A stretch of DNA of 64,000 bases from Saprospiraceae bacterium (GTDB taxonomy: Bacteria; Bacteroidota; Bacteroidia; Chitinophagales; Saprospiraceae), in NCBI GenBank assembly GCA_021299835.1, contig JAJTER010000006.1, forward strand, positions 1 through 64,000, read 5' to 3'. A program made the position numbers and the translations under genes. The notes under the pieces are model-generated. The model was not told the origin of the DNA. It saw only the letters and a list, made by a program, of their open reading frames with translations, and did no database searches. Every line of letters begins with the position of its first letter. Position 1 is the first letter of the stretch. Below, in pieces: positions 16,933 to 26,944 of the stretch.

Positions 16933-19344
16933 ATGACAAAGTTAAAAGGATTATTTAAAGTTATATACGTTATTCCTTTATTATGGTTAATGGGGTGTTC
17001 CACAACAAAGTATAGAAATAATAACACCTATTTACTTAGAAAAAATAATATTGAATGGCCAAAAAATCAATTCATTGACGATAAGAGTAATTTAACTTAT
17101 GTTTTAAAAACCAATTTAAAACCTGCTGTGAATAAAACATTTTTATTCATACCCAGAATCTGGTTCTATTACAAAGCCAGTCAGATAAACGATACTACAA
17201 AATTAGATAAATGGCAACGGGAGATTATCGGTGAAGAACCAGCGATTATTAAATTTAATCAAATGGAAACCAACTCGATAAATGCTAAAAATTATCTCCA
17301 GTCAAAGGGGTATTTAGATGCCAAAGTCACCTTTAAAATGGATACCATTAAAGGGTTAAAAGGAGATATTACCTACAACATACAACCAGGTAACATATAT
17401 AATATTGATACGATTATTTTCACCAGTCCCGACAAAGAAATTGAACAAGAATTAATTAATATCAGTAAAAACACCTTGTTAGGGAAAAATAAACCTTTTG
17501 AGTATGGTTTGTATAACCTTGAAAAAGAAAGAATTATTAAGCATTTGAGAAATGAGGGATATTTAAATTTTTCGCAAAATGTTTTTGAAGAATTAGAAGT
17601 TGATACGTCGGCCATACCCTATAAAACCAAACTTTATCAAAACATATCTTTTCCATTAAATGACAGTAATCATATTTCATATACCATTCGATATTGCAGG
17701 GTTACTATTAATGCAGGAATAAATGACTCATTAAAAAATGTAATTGATACCACTTTGTTCGGCATTCAATTGAATAGTTATGATGCAGAATGGCAGGTAA
17801 AACCTAAACAGTTAATTAAGTCCATTAGATTCAGACCAGGGACAAAATATAAAGAAGAAGATTACACTGAAAGTTTACGTTTACTGTCCAGTTTAGGTGT
17901 GTTCAAATTTATTCGCATTAAACCAATCATCAATCAGGGAGAAGCAATGGTTGATATTGATATTGAGCTATCCAGTGCGCCAAAGATTGAAATTGGATTT
18001 GATGTAGAGTTAAATTATACCAACAGAAGTAATGCGGCCGGTGCTGGTAATCTCATTGGATTGTCAATGAGTCCATCCATAAGACACAGAAATCTACTTC
18101 GAGGTGCAGAAAATAGTTTGTTTAATTTATCTGCTGGTGTAGAATTTAATCCCGAGCCAAGAAGTAAATTTTGGAATACGATAGACCTCAGAGCTCAAAA
18201 TACCATATCTATCCCTCGTTTTAATAATTATTTAGGAACATGGCGTTTAATGAAATATTTAAGTTCCGGCAATACTGAATTCTGGAGAAAATTTGAAGAA
18301 TTTTCCACTGCAAAATTAACCGCCAGTGCGGGTTACGTATTATTATTAGATTTTTACCGCTATCAATTAGCCAATCTTGCTTATGGCGTAGAGTTAAACC
18401 TGGGACAAAACAAAAGAATATCTGTAAATCATGCTGCTTTTGACTATATACGACCTTATTTTTTCACTCAAGGTCAAAAAATAATTGAAACGAATCCCTT
18501 TTTGGCAAATAGTTTCTCCAAACAATTATTTGCCAGTATATTATTCAGAGATATAAATTTTGCCAACCAAAAAGTTCAAAATATAAGAGGAATATCTAAT
18601 CAATTTAACTTTAATTTTGAAACCGCAGGAGGAGAACTTTGGCTACTTAACAAAGCCGTCGATGAAATTTCAGGGACCAAAAATCCATTTAAAATTTTCT
18701 CAACGCTTTTTTCTCAATTTGTTAAATCAGAAGTGGATTTCAGATTTTACTATAATTCACCAAATAACAATATTTTTGCAGCAAGGATAAATACAGGATT
18801 AGCTTTACCGTTCGGATATACAGCGGCGGTTCCTTACATAAAGCAATTTTATGTTGGTGGACCCAATAGTATAAGAGGCTGGGCTGCCAGAGGTTTAGGT
18901 CCCGGCGGGTATATCGATTCTTTTTCACTTACTGAGAGCAATCGCTTGGTATTTTTTCAGACGGGTGACTTGAAAATAGAGTTTAACTTAGAATGGCGCT
19001 TTAAGGCTTTTTGGCGAGTTCAAGGCGCACTATTTCTTGATGGTGGTAATGTTTGGACGTTAAAAAAAGATGAATCAAGACCTGGGTCTAACTTTCAATG
19101 GAAAAAGAACCTAAACACAGAACCATTCAATCCTAAAGGTCAGAGTGATGCTTTTTATAAGCAAATTGCCTTAAGTCCTGGGGTAGGAATGAGAATAGAT
19201 TTTACTTATTTTATGTTCCGCCTTGATTTGGGAATACCTCTTAGAAATCCATATAGCAGCGCAGACGGCAGTTACTGGGCAAAAAAAGAAGATCTAAAAT
19301 GGAAGAATGTGAATCTTAATTTTGGACTTGGGTTACCTTTTTAG
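16933..19344 (+). CDS. tamL: TamL: lipidated TamA/BamA-family outer-membrane assembly protein
   Basis: 803 residues. A lipoprotein signal (LLWLMGCSTTKY, lipobox Cys22) precedes a POTRA-like region (about 60-390, e.g. NSINAKNYLQSKGYLDAKVTF). A C-terminal Omp85 barrel follows, with the conserved YVGGPNSIRGWAARGLGPGG loop near 640 and a terminal aromatic Phe. This lipid-anchored TamA form is characteristic of Bacteroidota, where it works with TamB to insert or assemble outer-membrane components; no tamB is nearby. Its 3' end overlaps the convergent receptor-like gene by four bases. Confidence 0.88.
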   Translation: MTKLKGLFKVIYVIPLLWLMGCSTTKYRNNNTYLLRKNNIEWPKNQFIDDKSNLTYVLKTNLKPAVNKTFLFIPRIWFYYKASQINDTTKLDKWQREIIGEEPAIIKFNQMETNSINAKNYLQSKGYLDAKVTFKMDTIKGLKGDITYNIQPGNIYNIDTIIFTSPDKEIEQELINISKNTLLGKNKPFEYGLYNLEKERIIKHLRNEGYLNFSQNVFEELEVDTSAIPYKTKLYQNISFPLNDSNHISYTIRYCRVTINAGINDSLKNVIDTTLFGIQLNSYDAEWQVKPKQLIKSIRFRPGTKYKEEDYTESLRLLSSLGVFKFIRIKPIINQGEAMVDIDIELSSAPKIEIGFDVELNYTNRSNAAGAGNLIGLSMSPSIRHRNLLRGAENSLFNLSAGVEFNPEPRSKFWNTIDLRAQNTISIPRFNNYLGTWRLMKYLSSGNTEFWRKFEEFSTAKLTASAGYVLLLDFYRYQLANLAYGVELNLGQNKRISVNHAAFDYIRPYFFTQGQKIIETNPFLANSFSKQLFASILFRDINFANQKVQNIRGISNQFNFNFETAGGELWLLNKAVDEISGTKNPFKIFSTLFSQFVKSEVDFRFYYNSPNNNIFAARINTGLALPFGYTAAVPYIKQFYVGGPNSIRGWAARGLGPGGYIDSFSLTESNRLVFFQTGDLKIEFNLEWRFKAFWRVQGALFLDGGNVWTLKKDESRPGSNFQWKKNLNTEPFNPKGQSDAFYKQIALSPGVGMRIDFTYFMFRLDLGIPLRNPYSSADGSYWAKKEDLKWKNVNLNFGLGLPF

Positions 19345-20756
19345 TCTTTTTGCCAACCAAAACCCGAGAATTTTAAAATCATTACGTTTTGATTTCTATT
19401 TAGCTGCCATTTCTCGTTATTGTTAAACGATGTTTTCACTTTTTTGAATTGATATGGAGCTGATAAAAAATGGGTAGATTCAAAAGAATCCAAATCTTCC
19501 TGAAAAACATTTCCCTTTTTTATCCAATTTTCAAAGAGAAGATTTACTAAATCAAATGCTTGAAAAGCTTCCGGTTGAGGAAAAACACCAAGTTCCTGGT
19601 AGAAACTTTGCTGAAATTCTCTTACCTCGCTATTTTCGGTATTTATGTAATAAGGAGAAGAAACATGAAAATTTAGTAAATCAAGAAGTTGAAAATCAAC
19701 TTTTTCTAAATTTAACCAAGGAGATAAGCCGTAAACAATGATTTCTTTTTTATCAAATGACTCCCTATTTAATTCTTGCATTAAGTTATTTAAAAAAACT
19801 TCATCTGAATGAGAGGCCAAAATAACCACCAATTTTTCTCTTTTTTGTAACTCTGGAACAAGGGTATTTACCCAGGAATTTATATTAGTGGACAATAATA
19901 GCGTTTTGGGGAGAGCCTCCCCTTCTTCTTTTCCTTTTGATAGAAATGATGATAAAAATAATTCGTTCAGTTTTGCATCCGAATCCTTCTGTAATATTAA
20001 AATATCTTCAGTACGTGCATATTGATTTACATGATCGACAATAGACGAAATTTGCGTTTCTATCGTAGGATTAACCTGATAAAAAAAAGGATTATCCTCC
20101 GTTAAATTTTGAGCAGCACTAAAAGGAGAAAATAATAATACACCTGATTTTTTAGCATAATTAGCCAGGTATTTGATATTATCTCTATGATAAGGCCCAA
20201 TAATCAAGGGTATGTCTAAAAATCGGTTATCATCTAAAACTCGTTTTTGAAGAGATACAGTGTCCGGACCTGAATCCCATACAACGGATTCAAACGAAAC
20301 CCCCTTATTTTTCCAATTTTCCAAGGCTAATTTTGCCCCGATGTAATAATGAATAGCCCACCTACTTACAGAATTATTTATATCACCCCGACCACTCAAA
20401 GAAATATTATCATTAAGGAAGGGAAGTACAAACCCTATTTTCAAGGTGGCATCTTTAGTTAACTTACCTTTTGCTATGTGTATTTGATCGCTTGGAAATT
20501 CCTTTGCGACCTTATCGGACTTAATGGGGAGCAACCCATCAGATGAGTATAGAAGTACCGGGAAAGTATCTAATTTTCCGATTAAAACACGAGATTGATT
20601 AGTGAAATCAGCGGGAGATATAGACGGAACAGAAGCTACTGATCTACTTGAACTACAAGCAGCAGACAGCAACAAAAAAGAACCAATGAATAAATGCAAG
20701 GAAATATTATTCCCACTCAATGGTAGCCGGGGGTTTGGTACTGATATCATAAACAA
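19341..20756 (-). CDS. Periplasmic ligand-binding (LpoA/receptor-type) lipoprotein
   Basis: 471 residues with a lipobox (LLSAAC, Cys34) and a type I periplasmic binding fold: [39 protein letters not shown] and [10 protein letters not shown]. It resembles the branched-chain amino-acid receptor/LpoA (penicillin-binding-protein activator) class. It lies alone with no ABC permease, so a role in envelope regulation is more likely than transport. The first ATG (20756) lies 50 bases inside guaA; 20750 is a second ATG. A TTG just before the hydrophobic core would give a very short signal, so the overlap is accepted. Confidence 0.75.
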   Translation of the reverse strand: MFMISVPNPRLPLSGNNISLHLFIGSFLLLSAACSSSRSVASVPSISPADFTNQSRVLIGKLDTFPVLLYSSDGLLPIKSDKVAKEFPSDQIHIAKGKLTKDATLKIGFVLPFLNDNISLSGRGDINNSVSRWAIHYYIGAKLALENWKNKGVSFESVVWDSGPDTVSLQKRVLDDNRFLDIPLIIGPYHRDNIKYLANYAKKSGVLLFSPFSAAQNLTEDNPFFYQVNPTIETQISSIVDHVNQYARTEDILILQKDSDAKLNELFLSSFLSKGKEEGEALPKTLLLSTNINSWVNTLVPELQKREKLVVILASHSDEVFLNNLMQELNRESFDKKEIIVYGLSPWLNLEKVDFQLLDLLNFHVSSPYYINTENSEVREFQQSFYQELGVFPQPEAFQAFDLVNLLFENWIKKGNVFQEDLDSFESTHFLSAPYQFKKVKTSFNNNEKWQLNRNQNVMILKFSGFGWQKD

Positions 20757-22260
20757 CTCTATTTATTCCCTTAACTTGATTAATTATGTCTGTACTTATT
20801 TTACCCAAGAACGAATAAGGTAAATGACACCACTCAGCGGTCATACCGTCCAGCGAAGTAACAGCTCTCAGCGCAACCACTTGTTCATAAGTGCGTTCAT
20901 CACCCATTACGCCGACGGCAAAAATGGGTAATAAAATGGTGGCTGCCTGCCAGACTTCATTATAAAGCCCCTCCTCTTTTAACCCATTTATAAAAATAGC
21001 ATCTGCTTCTTGCAGTAATCTAACTTTTTCAGCAGTAATATCTCCCAATATACGAATACCAAGACCCGGACCTGGAAAAGGGTGTCGGTTTAATATATCT
21101 GGGGCTACGCCCATTTCTTTTCCTACCCTCCTAACCTCATCTTTGAACAACATTCGGAGAGGCTCTACAATTTTTAAATTCAACTTTTCAGGTAAACCAC
21201 CGACATTATGATGAGATTTTATGGTTACAGAAGGACCGTGAACAGAAACAGATTCAATGACATCGGGATAGATGGTACCTTGAGCTAAATAGGCTATCTT
21301 ATTATCGGTACTTTCGAGTAACTTAGCCTGTTGTTCAAAAATATCAATAAAAGCTTTTCCAATAGCTTTTCTTTTTGCTTCGGGGTCAGAAACACCCTTT
21401 AATGCTGCATAGAAGTGAGCTTTAGCGTCCACACCAATGACCCTTAAACCCATATCTTTATAGCTGTGCAGCACTTCCTCGTATTCATTTTTCCTGAGTA
21501 AACCATTATCAATAAAAACACAAACCAACTGGTTTTCAATGGCCTTATGAAGTAAAGCTGCCGCAACCGATGAATCAACGCCGCCACTTAATCCTAAAAT
21601 AACATGATCATTGCCTATTTTACTTTTCAAATCAGCTACGGTAGATTTCACAAAGGCTGCCGGCGTCCAATTTCCCTCACAGCCAGCCATATTTCTAACG
21701 AAATTTTCCAATATTTTAAAGCCTTCTACACTATGTGTAACCTCCGGGTGAAATTGTAAACAAACTACTGCCGCCTCAAACGATTTATTATTACTTCCGA
21801 AAGCAGCAATCGGAATGTCATTTGTTTTAGCTAAAACTTCAAAGCCTTCAGGAATTTTAGTAATAGTATCAGCGTGTGACATCCAAACCTGACTATTCAT
21901 TTCGACACCATCAAATAACTTACTATGATCAGAAACGATCTCAAGAGAAGCTTTTCCATATTCTCTTTTATCTGATTTTTCCACTTTTCCACCAAGTGAC
22001 TGAGCTATATATTGCGCCCCATAACAGATTCCCAATACTGGTAAACGCCCTAAAATCTCGGATAAATCAACTTTTAGTGCATTTTCATCTTGTACGGAAA
22101 AAGGACTACCTGATAAAATGACCCCCTTGAAATTAGAGAGGTCCTTCGGAACCTGGTTAAACGGCTTTATTTCACTGTAAACCTCCATTTCCCTGACTCG
22201 TCGGGCAATGAGTTGGGTATATTGAGAACCAAAATCTAAAATTAATATCGAATCCTGCAT
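20707..22260 (-). CDS. guaA: GMP synthase (glutamine-hydrolysing)
   Basis: 517 residues. The class I glutamine amidotransferase domain has nucleophile [11 protein letters not shown] and the triad end [10 protein letters not shown]. The ATP-pyrophosphatase domain has the P-loop [15 protein letters not shown], and the dimerisation domain ends PPATIEWE. It converts XMP to GMP using ATP and glutamine, the last step of guanine nucleotide synthesis. The length is normal. It lies 24 bases after nusB and overlaps the following gene by 50 bases. Confidence 0.98.
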   Translation of the reverse strand: MQDSILILDFGSQYTQLIARRVREMEVYSEIKPFNQVPKDLSNFKGVILSGSPFSVQDENALKVDLSEILGRLPVLGICYGAQYIAQSLGGKVEKSDKREYGKASLEIVSDHSKLFDGVEMNSQVWMSHADTITKIPEGFEVLAKTNDIPIAAFGSNNKSFEAAVVCLQFHPEVTHSVEGFKILENFVRNMAGCEGNWTPAAFVKSTVADLKSKIGNDHVILGLSGGVDSSVAAALLHKAIENQLVCVFIDNGLLRKNEYEEVLHSYKDMGLRVIGVDAKAHFYAALKGVSDPEAKRKAIGKAFIDIFEQQAKLLESTDNKIAYLAQGTIYPDVIESVSVHGPSVTIKSHHNVGGLPEKLNLKIVEPLRMLFKDEVRRVGKEMGVAPDILNRHPFPGPGLGIRILGDITAEKVRLLQEADAIFINGLKEEGLYNEVWQAATILLPIFAVGVMGDERTYEQVVALRAVTSLDGMTAEWCHLPYSFLGKISTDIINQVKGINRVVYDISTKPPATIEWE

Positions 22261-22284
22261 AATCTTTTGACATTGTGTGGGTTA

Positions 22285-23223
22285 CTAGCTATCAAGCAGA
22301 CCTCTACCCTCTTTTAAAATTTTTTGATCTTCCGTAAGTTGTTTAAACAACCTATCTAAGATGCCATTAATAAAATCTTTACTTTTATCAGTAGAATAGG
22401 TTTTTGAGATTTCTACATATTCATTTAAAGTAACTTTTCCTGGAATAGAATTAAAATTCATCAATTCTGCAATAGCCATTTTTATTAAAATCATATCAAT
22501 GACAGCCACTCTTTCCGCATCCCAATTTTGCAAATTTGGAGAAATTATATCCAATAATTCCTTGTCCTTAAAAAATACAGTCTCCAGCAAAAACTCACCA
22601 AATTCAACCGTAGCCTCATCGGAAGGAATATATTCTTTGTAAAAATCAGAAGCTACGGGGAGTTGCTTTAATGTTTTTTTAACTGCCCCAACCACCAGAG
22701 ATTCGTCATCAATCCATTGAGAATAATTATCTTCCAGTATTTCCTGGAAATGATTAGATTGAAGACAAGTCTTTAACAAACTCAAATAAATATTAACGTA
22801 ATCTTCAGGTGTTAACGAATCAGCTATTAAAAATTCCTTATATTCTTCAGATTTTAAGAACTCGTTATACATTAATCGAACCAAATCTTCGTCTAATTTT
22901 TCTCTTATATCATGAGTATCGATAAGGTTAGACAACCCAATGTTATCGGAAAGCGATTTAATATGTGGATTAGTCGCTAAGATTGGTTTGAAAAATTTAT
23001 CCTCTTCCGTAGGTCTATGTCTTGATTTTCTATTTTTCAAGTCCGTGGAGGCATAACCTGCTATTTTAATGACATAAAATAACACCAAAAGATAGAGATC
23101 AAAAGATTGGTTAATCTGTCTTCTATAACCTAAAAGCCCTTTAGTATAATCCTGAGTAACATCTCTGCCTAAGGCATACAAAATTTGCATCACCTTTACC
23201 CTAACATTTCTTCGACTCAGCAT
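22285..23223 (-). CDS. nusB: Transcription antitermination factor NusB (long Bacteroidota form)
   Basis: 312 residues, about twice the enterobacterial size, as is usual in Bacteroidota. It opens LSRRNVRVKVMQILYALGRD and ends with the NusB fold: WDAERVAVIDMILIKMAIAEL, then IPGKVTLNEYVEISKTYSTDKSKDFINGILD. NusB with S10 binds boxA RNA and promotes rRNA antitermination. The extra N-terminal and middle helices are of unknown use. It is followed by guaA (24 bases) and preceded by the BT_3928-like gene (26 bases). Confidence 0.93.
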   Translation of the reverse strand: MLSRRNVRVKVMQILYALGRDVTQDYTKGLLGYRRQINQSFDLYLLVLFYVIKIAGYASTDLKNRKSRHRPTEEDKFFKPILATNPHIKSLSDNIGLSNLIDTHDIREKLDEDLVRLMYNEFLKSEEYKEFLIADSLTPEDYVNIYLSLLKTCLQSNHFQEILEDNYSQWIDDESLVVGAVKKTLKQLPVASDFYKEYIPSDEATVEFGEFLLETVFFKDKELLDIISPNLQNWDAERVAVIDMILIKMAIAELMNFNSIPGKVTLNEYVEISKTYSTDKSKDFINGILDRLFKQLTEDQKILKEGRGLLDS

Positions 23224-23249
23224 AACAGTACTTAATATTTTAAAAAATC

Positions 23250-24734
23250 TTATTTATTTAAACCAAACAAAGTGATAAGTTCTTCAGCATCAGGCAACTG
23301 ATTTATATGCCAATTAGAAATTACTTTTCCGTCTTTTAATAAAACCACGCCAGGATTAGAACGTACGATCGTTTTTAACAAAATATCATCAGCCATATAA
23401 ATAGGAAAATCAACTTTCAATGATTTTTGAAAATCAGTAATCATTTGTTTATCGGTATATTTTGTTATGGCGAAAACATTTATATTTTCCTTCAACAGCG
23501 GATTTAAAACAGGCAGAAGGTTGTTTTTCCAGGATGCTACATAATTCTCTTTCCAGGAATAGGTTTTAACGGGTATCGTTTTTTCTACTATTCTGTCAAA
23601 AACATTATTGTACTGATAAGTTTTTCCTACCAACACACTATCCAATACAAATACAGAATCTCTCTGAATGCTGGTAGTATTCACTACTGATTCATTTAAT
23701 TTATAAGCGATAATCATGAATGAAAAGCCAGGATAATTTAAAATATCCTCTGTTTTATCATTTCCATTAATGTCGGCTACTTCAAAATCACTCACTTTAG
23801 TTTTCTCTATGGCTGGCTCAGACTTCATTTGTTCAAGTTTCCATTCTGAGGTAGGATATTTACTATATTCGAGCATATATGTATCAAAAGGCACTTCAAC
23901 AATCTCTCCCGACTTTAAATTAGTCATTTTGTAAGCAACAATTTTAACAGCAGCGGCTGCTTCCTTCTCGCTTTTTTTCATTTCTCTTATATTATTTCCT
24001 ATTTTAAACGGCCTGAAATCTGTGTGTGGCAAATCCCATACAAAATTGGAGAAAGAATAAAAAGTGAAGCCTGCCAAGCTAATAGCAAGAATACTGTTTC
24101 GGGTTACCGGGGTAAAAAGAGTAAATAAATTTTTGTTAAATACAATAAAAAGAATAGCTGGAACGAGTAAAAATATATCTTTCAAAAAAGAAACTTTTGG
24201 TTTCAATTTTATAAAATCACCAAAACAACCACAATCCGTCACCTTCATATTGGTTTCAACGTAATCGCCCCATTGAGAAAACGAGAAAAAATTAACTCCT
24301 TCTGGAACATAACCAGTGAGGTAGGTAAAACCTGTTAAAAAGGTAAAAAACAAAATAAGCAAGAAAAAAGACCAGGCTGTAATTTTTTGATAAATGCCAA
24401 AAAGCAGCATAATGCCTAATACAATTTCAAGAACAATCATGATTACAGCAAAAACAATGGCATATTCTGCCATTACTGGAAAAATATCGGCCACAGAACT
24501 CAGGGAAGTTTGTGAAAAAGTCACTTTAAACTCTGCAAAATATTGTTCCATTTTATAAGCCGTTCCCAGTGGATCTATGGCTTTCACCCAACCAGAAAAT
24601 ATAAATAAGGCACCACAAAAACTTTGCAGGAACGTTATCAAAATATTTTTTGATTTCTGCCATAAGAAATGCACCATTGCTGTCCATATACCACCTGCAA
24701 TGGCCATATACATCATTATATCTGTAAGTGTCAT
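23250..24734 (-). CDS. BT_3928-type DoxX/thioredoxin-like membrane protein
   Basis: 494 residues. After an N-terminal helix, a DoxX/MauE-like four-helix membrane unit (about 30-200) begins LQSFCGALFIFSGWVKAIDPLGTAYKMEQY and contains a VTDCGCFGDF cysteine motif. A periplasmic C-terminal half (about 240-494) ends in a thioredoxin-like fold (NVFAITKYTDKQMITDF...VDFPIYMAD...SNPGVVLLKDG) with no CxxC. This architecture is a conserved Bacteroidota protein of unknown function. The DCGC pair resembles vitamin K epoxide reductase/DoxX redox sites, so envelope thiol redox chemistry is inferred. The DUF1599 gene lies 25 bases upstream. Confidence 0.8.
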   Translation of the reverse strand: MTLTDIMMYMAIAGGIWTAMVHFLWQKSKNILITFLQSFCGALFIFSGWVKAIDPLGTAYKMEQYFAEFKVTFSQTSLSSVADIFPVMAEYAIVFAVIMIVLEIVLGIMLLFGIYQKITAWSFFLLILFFTFLTGFTYLTGYVPEGVNFFSFSQWGDYVETNMKVTDCGCFGDFIKLKPKVSFLKDIFLLVPAILFIVFNKNLFTLFTPVTRNSILAISLAGFTFYSFSNFVWDLPHTDFRPFKIGNNIREMKKSEKEAAAAVKIVAYKMTNLKSGEIVEVPFDTYMLEYSKYPTSEWKLEQMKSEPAIEKTKVSDFEVADINGNDKTEDILNYPGFSFMIIAYKLNESVVNTTSIQRDSVFVLDSVLVGKTYQYNNVFDRIVEKTIPVKTYSWKENYVASWKNNLLPVLNPLLKENINVFAITKYTDKQMITDFQKSLKVDFPIYMADDILLKTIVRSNPGVVLLKDGKVISNWHINQLPDAEELITLFGLNK

Positions 24735-24759
24735 ATATAAGTTTTTACTTTTAAAAAAA

Positions 24760-25308
24760 TTAAACTTCTGATTGTTCTGTTATTTTGATAAGAGAGAAAA
24801 CAGCATAATTTAAAATATCCTGATAGTTTGCGTCAACCCCTTCTGAGACATTTGTTTTACCGAAATTATCTTCAATTTGTTTGATTCTCATCAATTTAGT
24901 TAACATAATATCTACCAAAGAACTTAACCTCATTTCTCGCCAAACCTCGCCATAATCATGGTTTTTATTACTCATTAAATGTTTGGCTATGCCGACCTGT
25001 TTGTTGTATAAAGAAACAGCTTCTTCTTTTGAAATATCGAATGGATAATCATCAGGTAATTCAAGTTGAATTAAGGCCATAATGCTATAATTAACCACCG
25101 CTTGATACTCCTGTTTTATTGGGTCAACAATTTTTTGAGCACCCATAATTTGAATGGTGCGTATGCGTTTTACTTTTATCAGAAGTTGGTCGGTCAGGGA
25201 AGTTGGCCTTAAAACACGCCAAGAAGTTCCATAATCTAACGTTTTCTGGATAAAAAGTTCCCTACAGGCCAATATTTCAGTGTCGTACTGACTAAGCGTT
25301 CTTTCCAC
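24760..25308 (-). CDS. DUF1599 domain protein with internal duplication
   Basis: 182 cytoplasmic residues built from two similar halves. Half one has FIQKTLDYGTSWRVLRPTSL then LLIKVKRIRTIQ. Half two has LMSNKNHDYGEVWREMRLSSL then MLTKLMRIKQIED. The conserved Lys..DYG..W..R..SL..D...K..RI pattern defines DUF1599, a family related by sequence style to all-alpha nucleotide-handling proteins (inference). The enzymatic role is unknown. It is probably transcribed with the BT_3928-like gene from the -7 box at 25332-25339. Confidence 0.85.
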   Translation of the reverse strand: MERTLSQYDTEILACRELFIQKTLDYGTSWRVLRPTSLTDQLLIKVKRIRTIQIMGAQKIVDPIKQEYQAVVNYSIMALIQLELPDDYPFDISKEEAVSLYNKQVGIAKHLMSNKNHDYGEVWREMRLSSLVDIMLTKLMRIKQIEDNFGKTNVSEGVDANYQDILNYAVFSLIKITEQSEV

Positions 25309-25331
25309 GCAAGCAATTTTATAAATTTTTG

Positions 25332-25339
25332 CAAATATA
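25332..25339 (-). promoter_or_regulatory. Candidate -7 box for the DUF1599 gene
   Basis: TATATTTG on the minus strand matches TANNTTTG exactly, 24 bases before the start at 25308. No TTTG is found at -33. It forms a divergent promoter region with the transporter promoter at 25365-25394. Confidence 0.45.
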
Positions 25340-25364
25340 GGTAATTAGTTGATAATGGTAAGAG

Positions 25365-25394
25365 ATTGTTTACTGACAATTGCTATTATCTTTG
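25365..25394 (+). promoter_or_regulatory. Candidate Bacteroidota promoter for the DMT transporter gene
   Basis: ATTG (25365-25368), an 18-base spacer, and TATCTTTG (25387-25394) fit the -33 / -7 layout of Bacteroidota sigma factor promoters. The -7 box ends 16 bases before the ATG at 25411, giving a short leader. Confidence 0.55.
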
Positions 25395-25410
25395 TTTCTA
25401 AAAACAATAA

Positions 25411-26277
25411 ATGCTATATCTGACCTTATCCATTTTGAGTTCTTGCACCTTACTTTGGATGTTTCGTTATTTTTCTGACAAAAATTTAAATATTCAGGGA
25501 ATAATTACTGTAAATTATATTACCTGTCTTATTTCAACTTTGGTAGTAAATGCTCATACCTTGAATATTCAATCCTTGATGGATGAACCGCTGAACGGAT
25601 ATGCTTTTCTTTTAGGTGGGTTATTTATCATAACCTTTAACATCATGTCCAAAACAGTAACTCATTTTGGCATTATGATAAGTTCAGTCACTCAAAAAAT
25701 GTCTCTGATAGCACCCATACTGATTGGCGTTCTATTTTATGCTGAAAATCTTACTATTTTTCGCATCATTGGAATTATTGCTGCAATGAGTGCCATTGTA
25801 GTCATCAATATGCCATTTAATAAAGACCAGGAACAAAAAAGAAAATGGATTTTATGGCTTTACCCCCTTTTAACCTGGCTTTTAAGTTCCATCATCGATT
25901 CCGCTTTTTACCTTTTGGGTAAATCCACAGGATCTAAACAATCCGCTTTATTTTTAGCTGTACTTTTTGGCACTGCTGCTACACTGGGCATTTTATTTAT
26001 GATCATTCATAAAATAAAAAGTGGGTTAAAAATACCCGGGCATATTATACCTTTTGGTATTTTATTGGGCGTTCCTAATTTCATGTCTATTCATTATTTA
26101 ATGAAAGCTATTGGGCAAGGCTGGGATGCCAGTTTGATGTTTCCAATAAACAATGTAGGAATTATTGCCATTTCGATGTTAGGTGCGCTATTTATCTTTA
26201 AAGAAAAGGCAAATAAATATAAATTAATGGGTGTAGCTTTAGCCATTTCAGCGGTCCTCCTTATTGCTCTTTCTTGA
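25411..26277 (+). CDS. DMT superfamily (EamA-type) transporter
   Basis: 288 residues with nine or ten membrane helices in two repeated halves, a short cytoplasmic loop (NKDQEQKRKW) between them, and the EamA-style ending MGVALAISAVLLIALS. The substrate is unknown; the family exports amino acids or other metabolites. Four bases separate it from the YigZ gene, so the two form a transcript. Confidence 0.82.
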   Translation: MLYLTLSILSSCTLLWMFRYFSDKNLNIQGIITVNYITCLISTLVVNAHTLNIQSLMDEPLNGYAFLLGGLFIITFNIMSKTVTHFGIMISSVTQKMSLIAPILIGVLFYAENLTIFRIIGIIAAMSAIVVINMPFNKDQEQKRKWILWLYPLLTWLLSSIIDSAFYLLGKSTGSKQSALFLAVLFGTAATLGILFMIIHKIKSGLKIPGHIIPFGILLGVPNFMSIHYLMKAIGQGWDASLMFPINNVGIIAISMLGALFIFKEKANKYKLMGVALAISAVLLIALS

Positions 26278-26281
26278 AACA

Positions 26282-26941
26282 ATGGAAAATAATTTTCAAT
26301 ATAAAACGATAAATTCACCCGGATATGGCGAATTTCGCGATAGGGGAAGTAAATTTTTAGCCCATATATTTCCCATTGTAAATGGCGAGGAGGCTGGTAA
26401 TGCGTTAGAAGAAATCAGGAAATTACATGGAAAGGCAAACCACCATTGCTTTGCCTGGCGTATAGGTCTCGATGGCCTTAAATACAGAGCAAATGACGAT
26501 GGAGAGCCGTCAGGTACTGCTGGCAAACCCATTCTAGGGCAAATAGATAGTAATGGATTAACCAATGTACTCATTGTGGTTACGCGATATTTCGGTGGTA
26601 CCCTTCTTGGCACTTCCGGGTTAATAAATGCCTATCGATTAGCTGCAGCTGCGGCCATTGAGAATGCTGGTGTCATTGAAAAAGAATTATCAGACTATTA
26701 TATATTTTATTGTGATTACAATAAAATGCCCCTGATTATGGACGCGGCAAAAAAATATGAACTTACTATAATAAAACAATCGTTTGATTTGAATTGTGAA
26801 CTTACCATTCAATTTCCAAAATCAAAATGGGAGGGTAAATTACCCCAATTCATTGCTCAGGCATTATCGCTTAGAATCGATCAAGTTGACCCCACCCTAC
26901 TATTACCTCAATTAAAATGGGAACTTCAAGGAACCTGGTGA
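26282..26941 (+). CDS. YigZ/IMPACT family protein
   Basis: The start MENNFQYKTI at 26282 is preferred. An upstream in-frame start (26264) lies inside the transporter gene and adds six residues. 219 residues: the UPF0029 N-terminal domain has DRGSKFLAHIFPI, HHCFAWRIG, DDGEPSGTAGKPIL and VTRYFGGTLLGTSGLI. A short C-terminal domain follows, of the DUF1949 type. It has been linked to translation-related regulation, but the bacterial role is not settled. It ends four bases from a convergent T9SS cargo gene. Confidence 0.92.
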   Translation: MENNFQYKTINSPGYGEFRDRGSKFLAHIFPIVNGEEAGNALEEIRKLHGKANHHCFAWRIGLDGLKYRANDDGEPSGTAGKPILGQIDSNGLTNVLIVVTRYFGGTLLGTSGLINAYRLAAAAAIENAGVIEKELSDYYIFYCDYNKMPLIMDAAKKYELTIIKQSFDLNCELTIQFPKSKWEGKLPQFIAQALSLRIDQVDPTLLLPQLKWELQGTW

Positions 26942-26944
26942 GGA

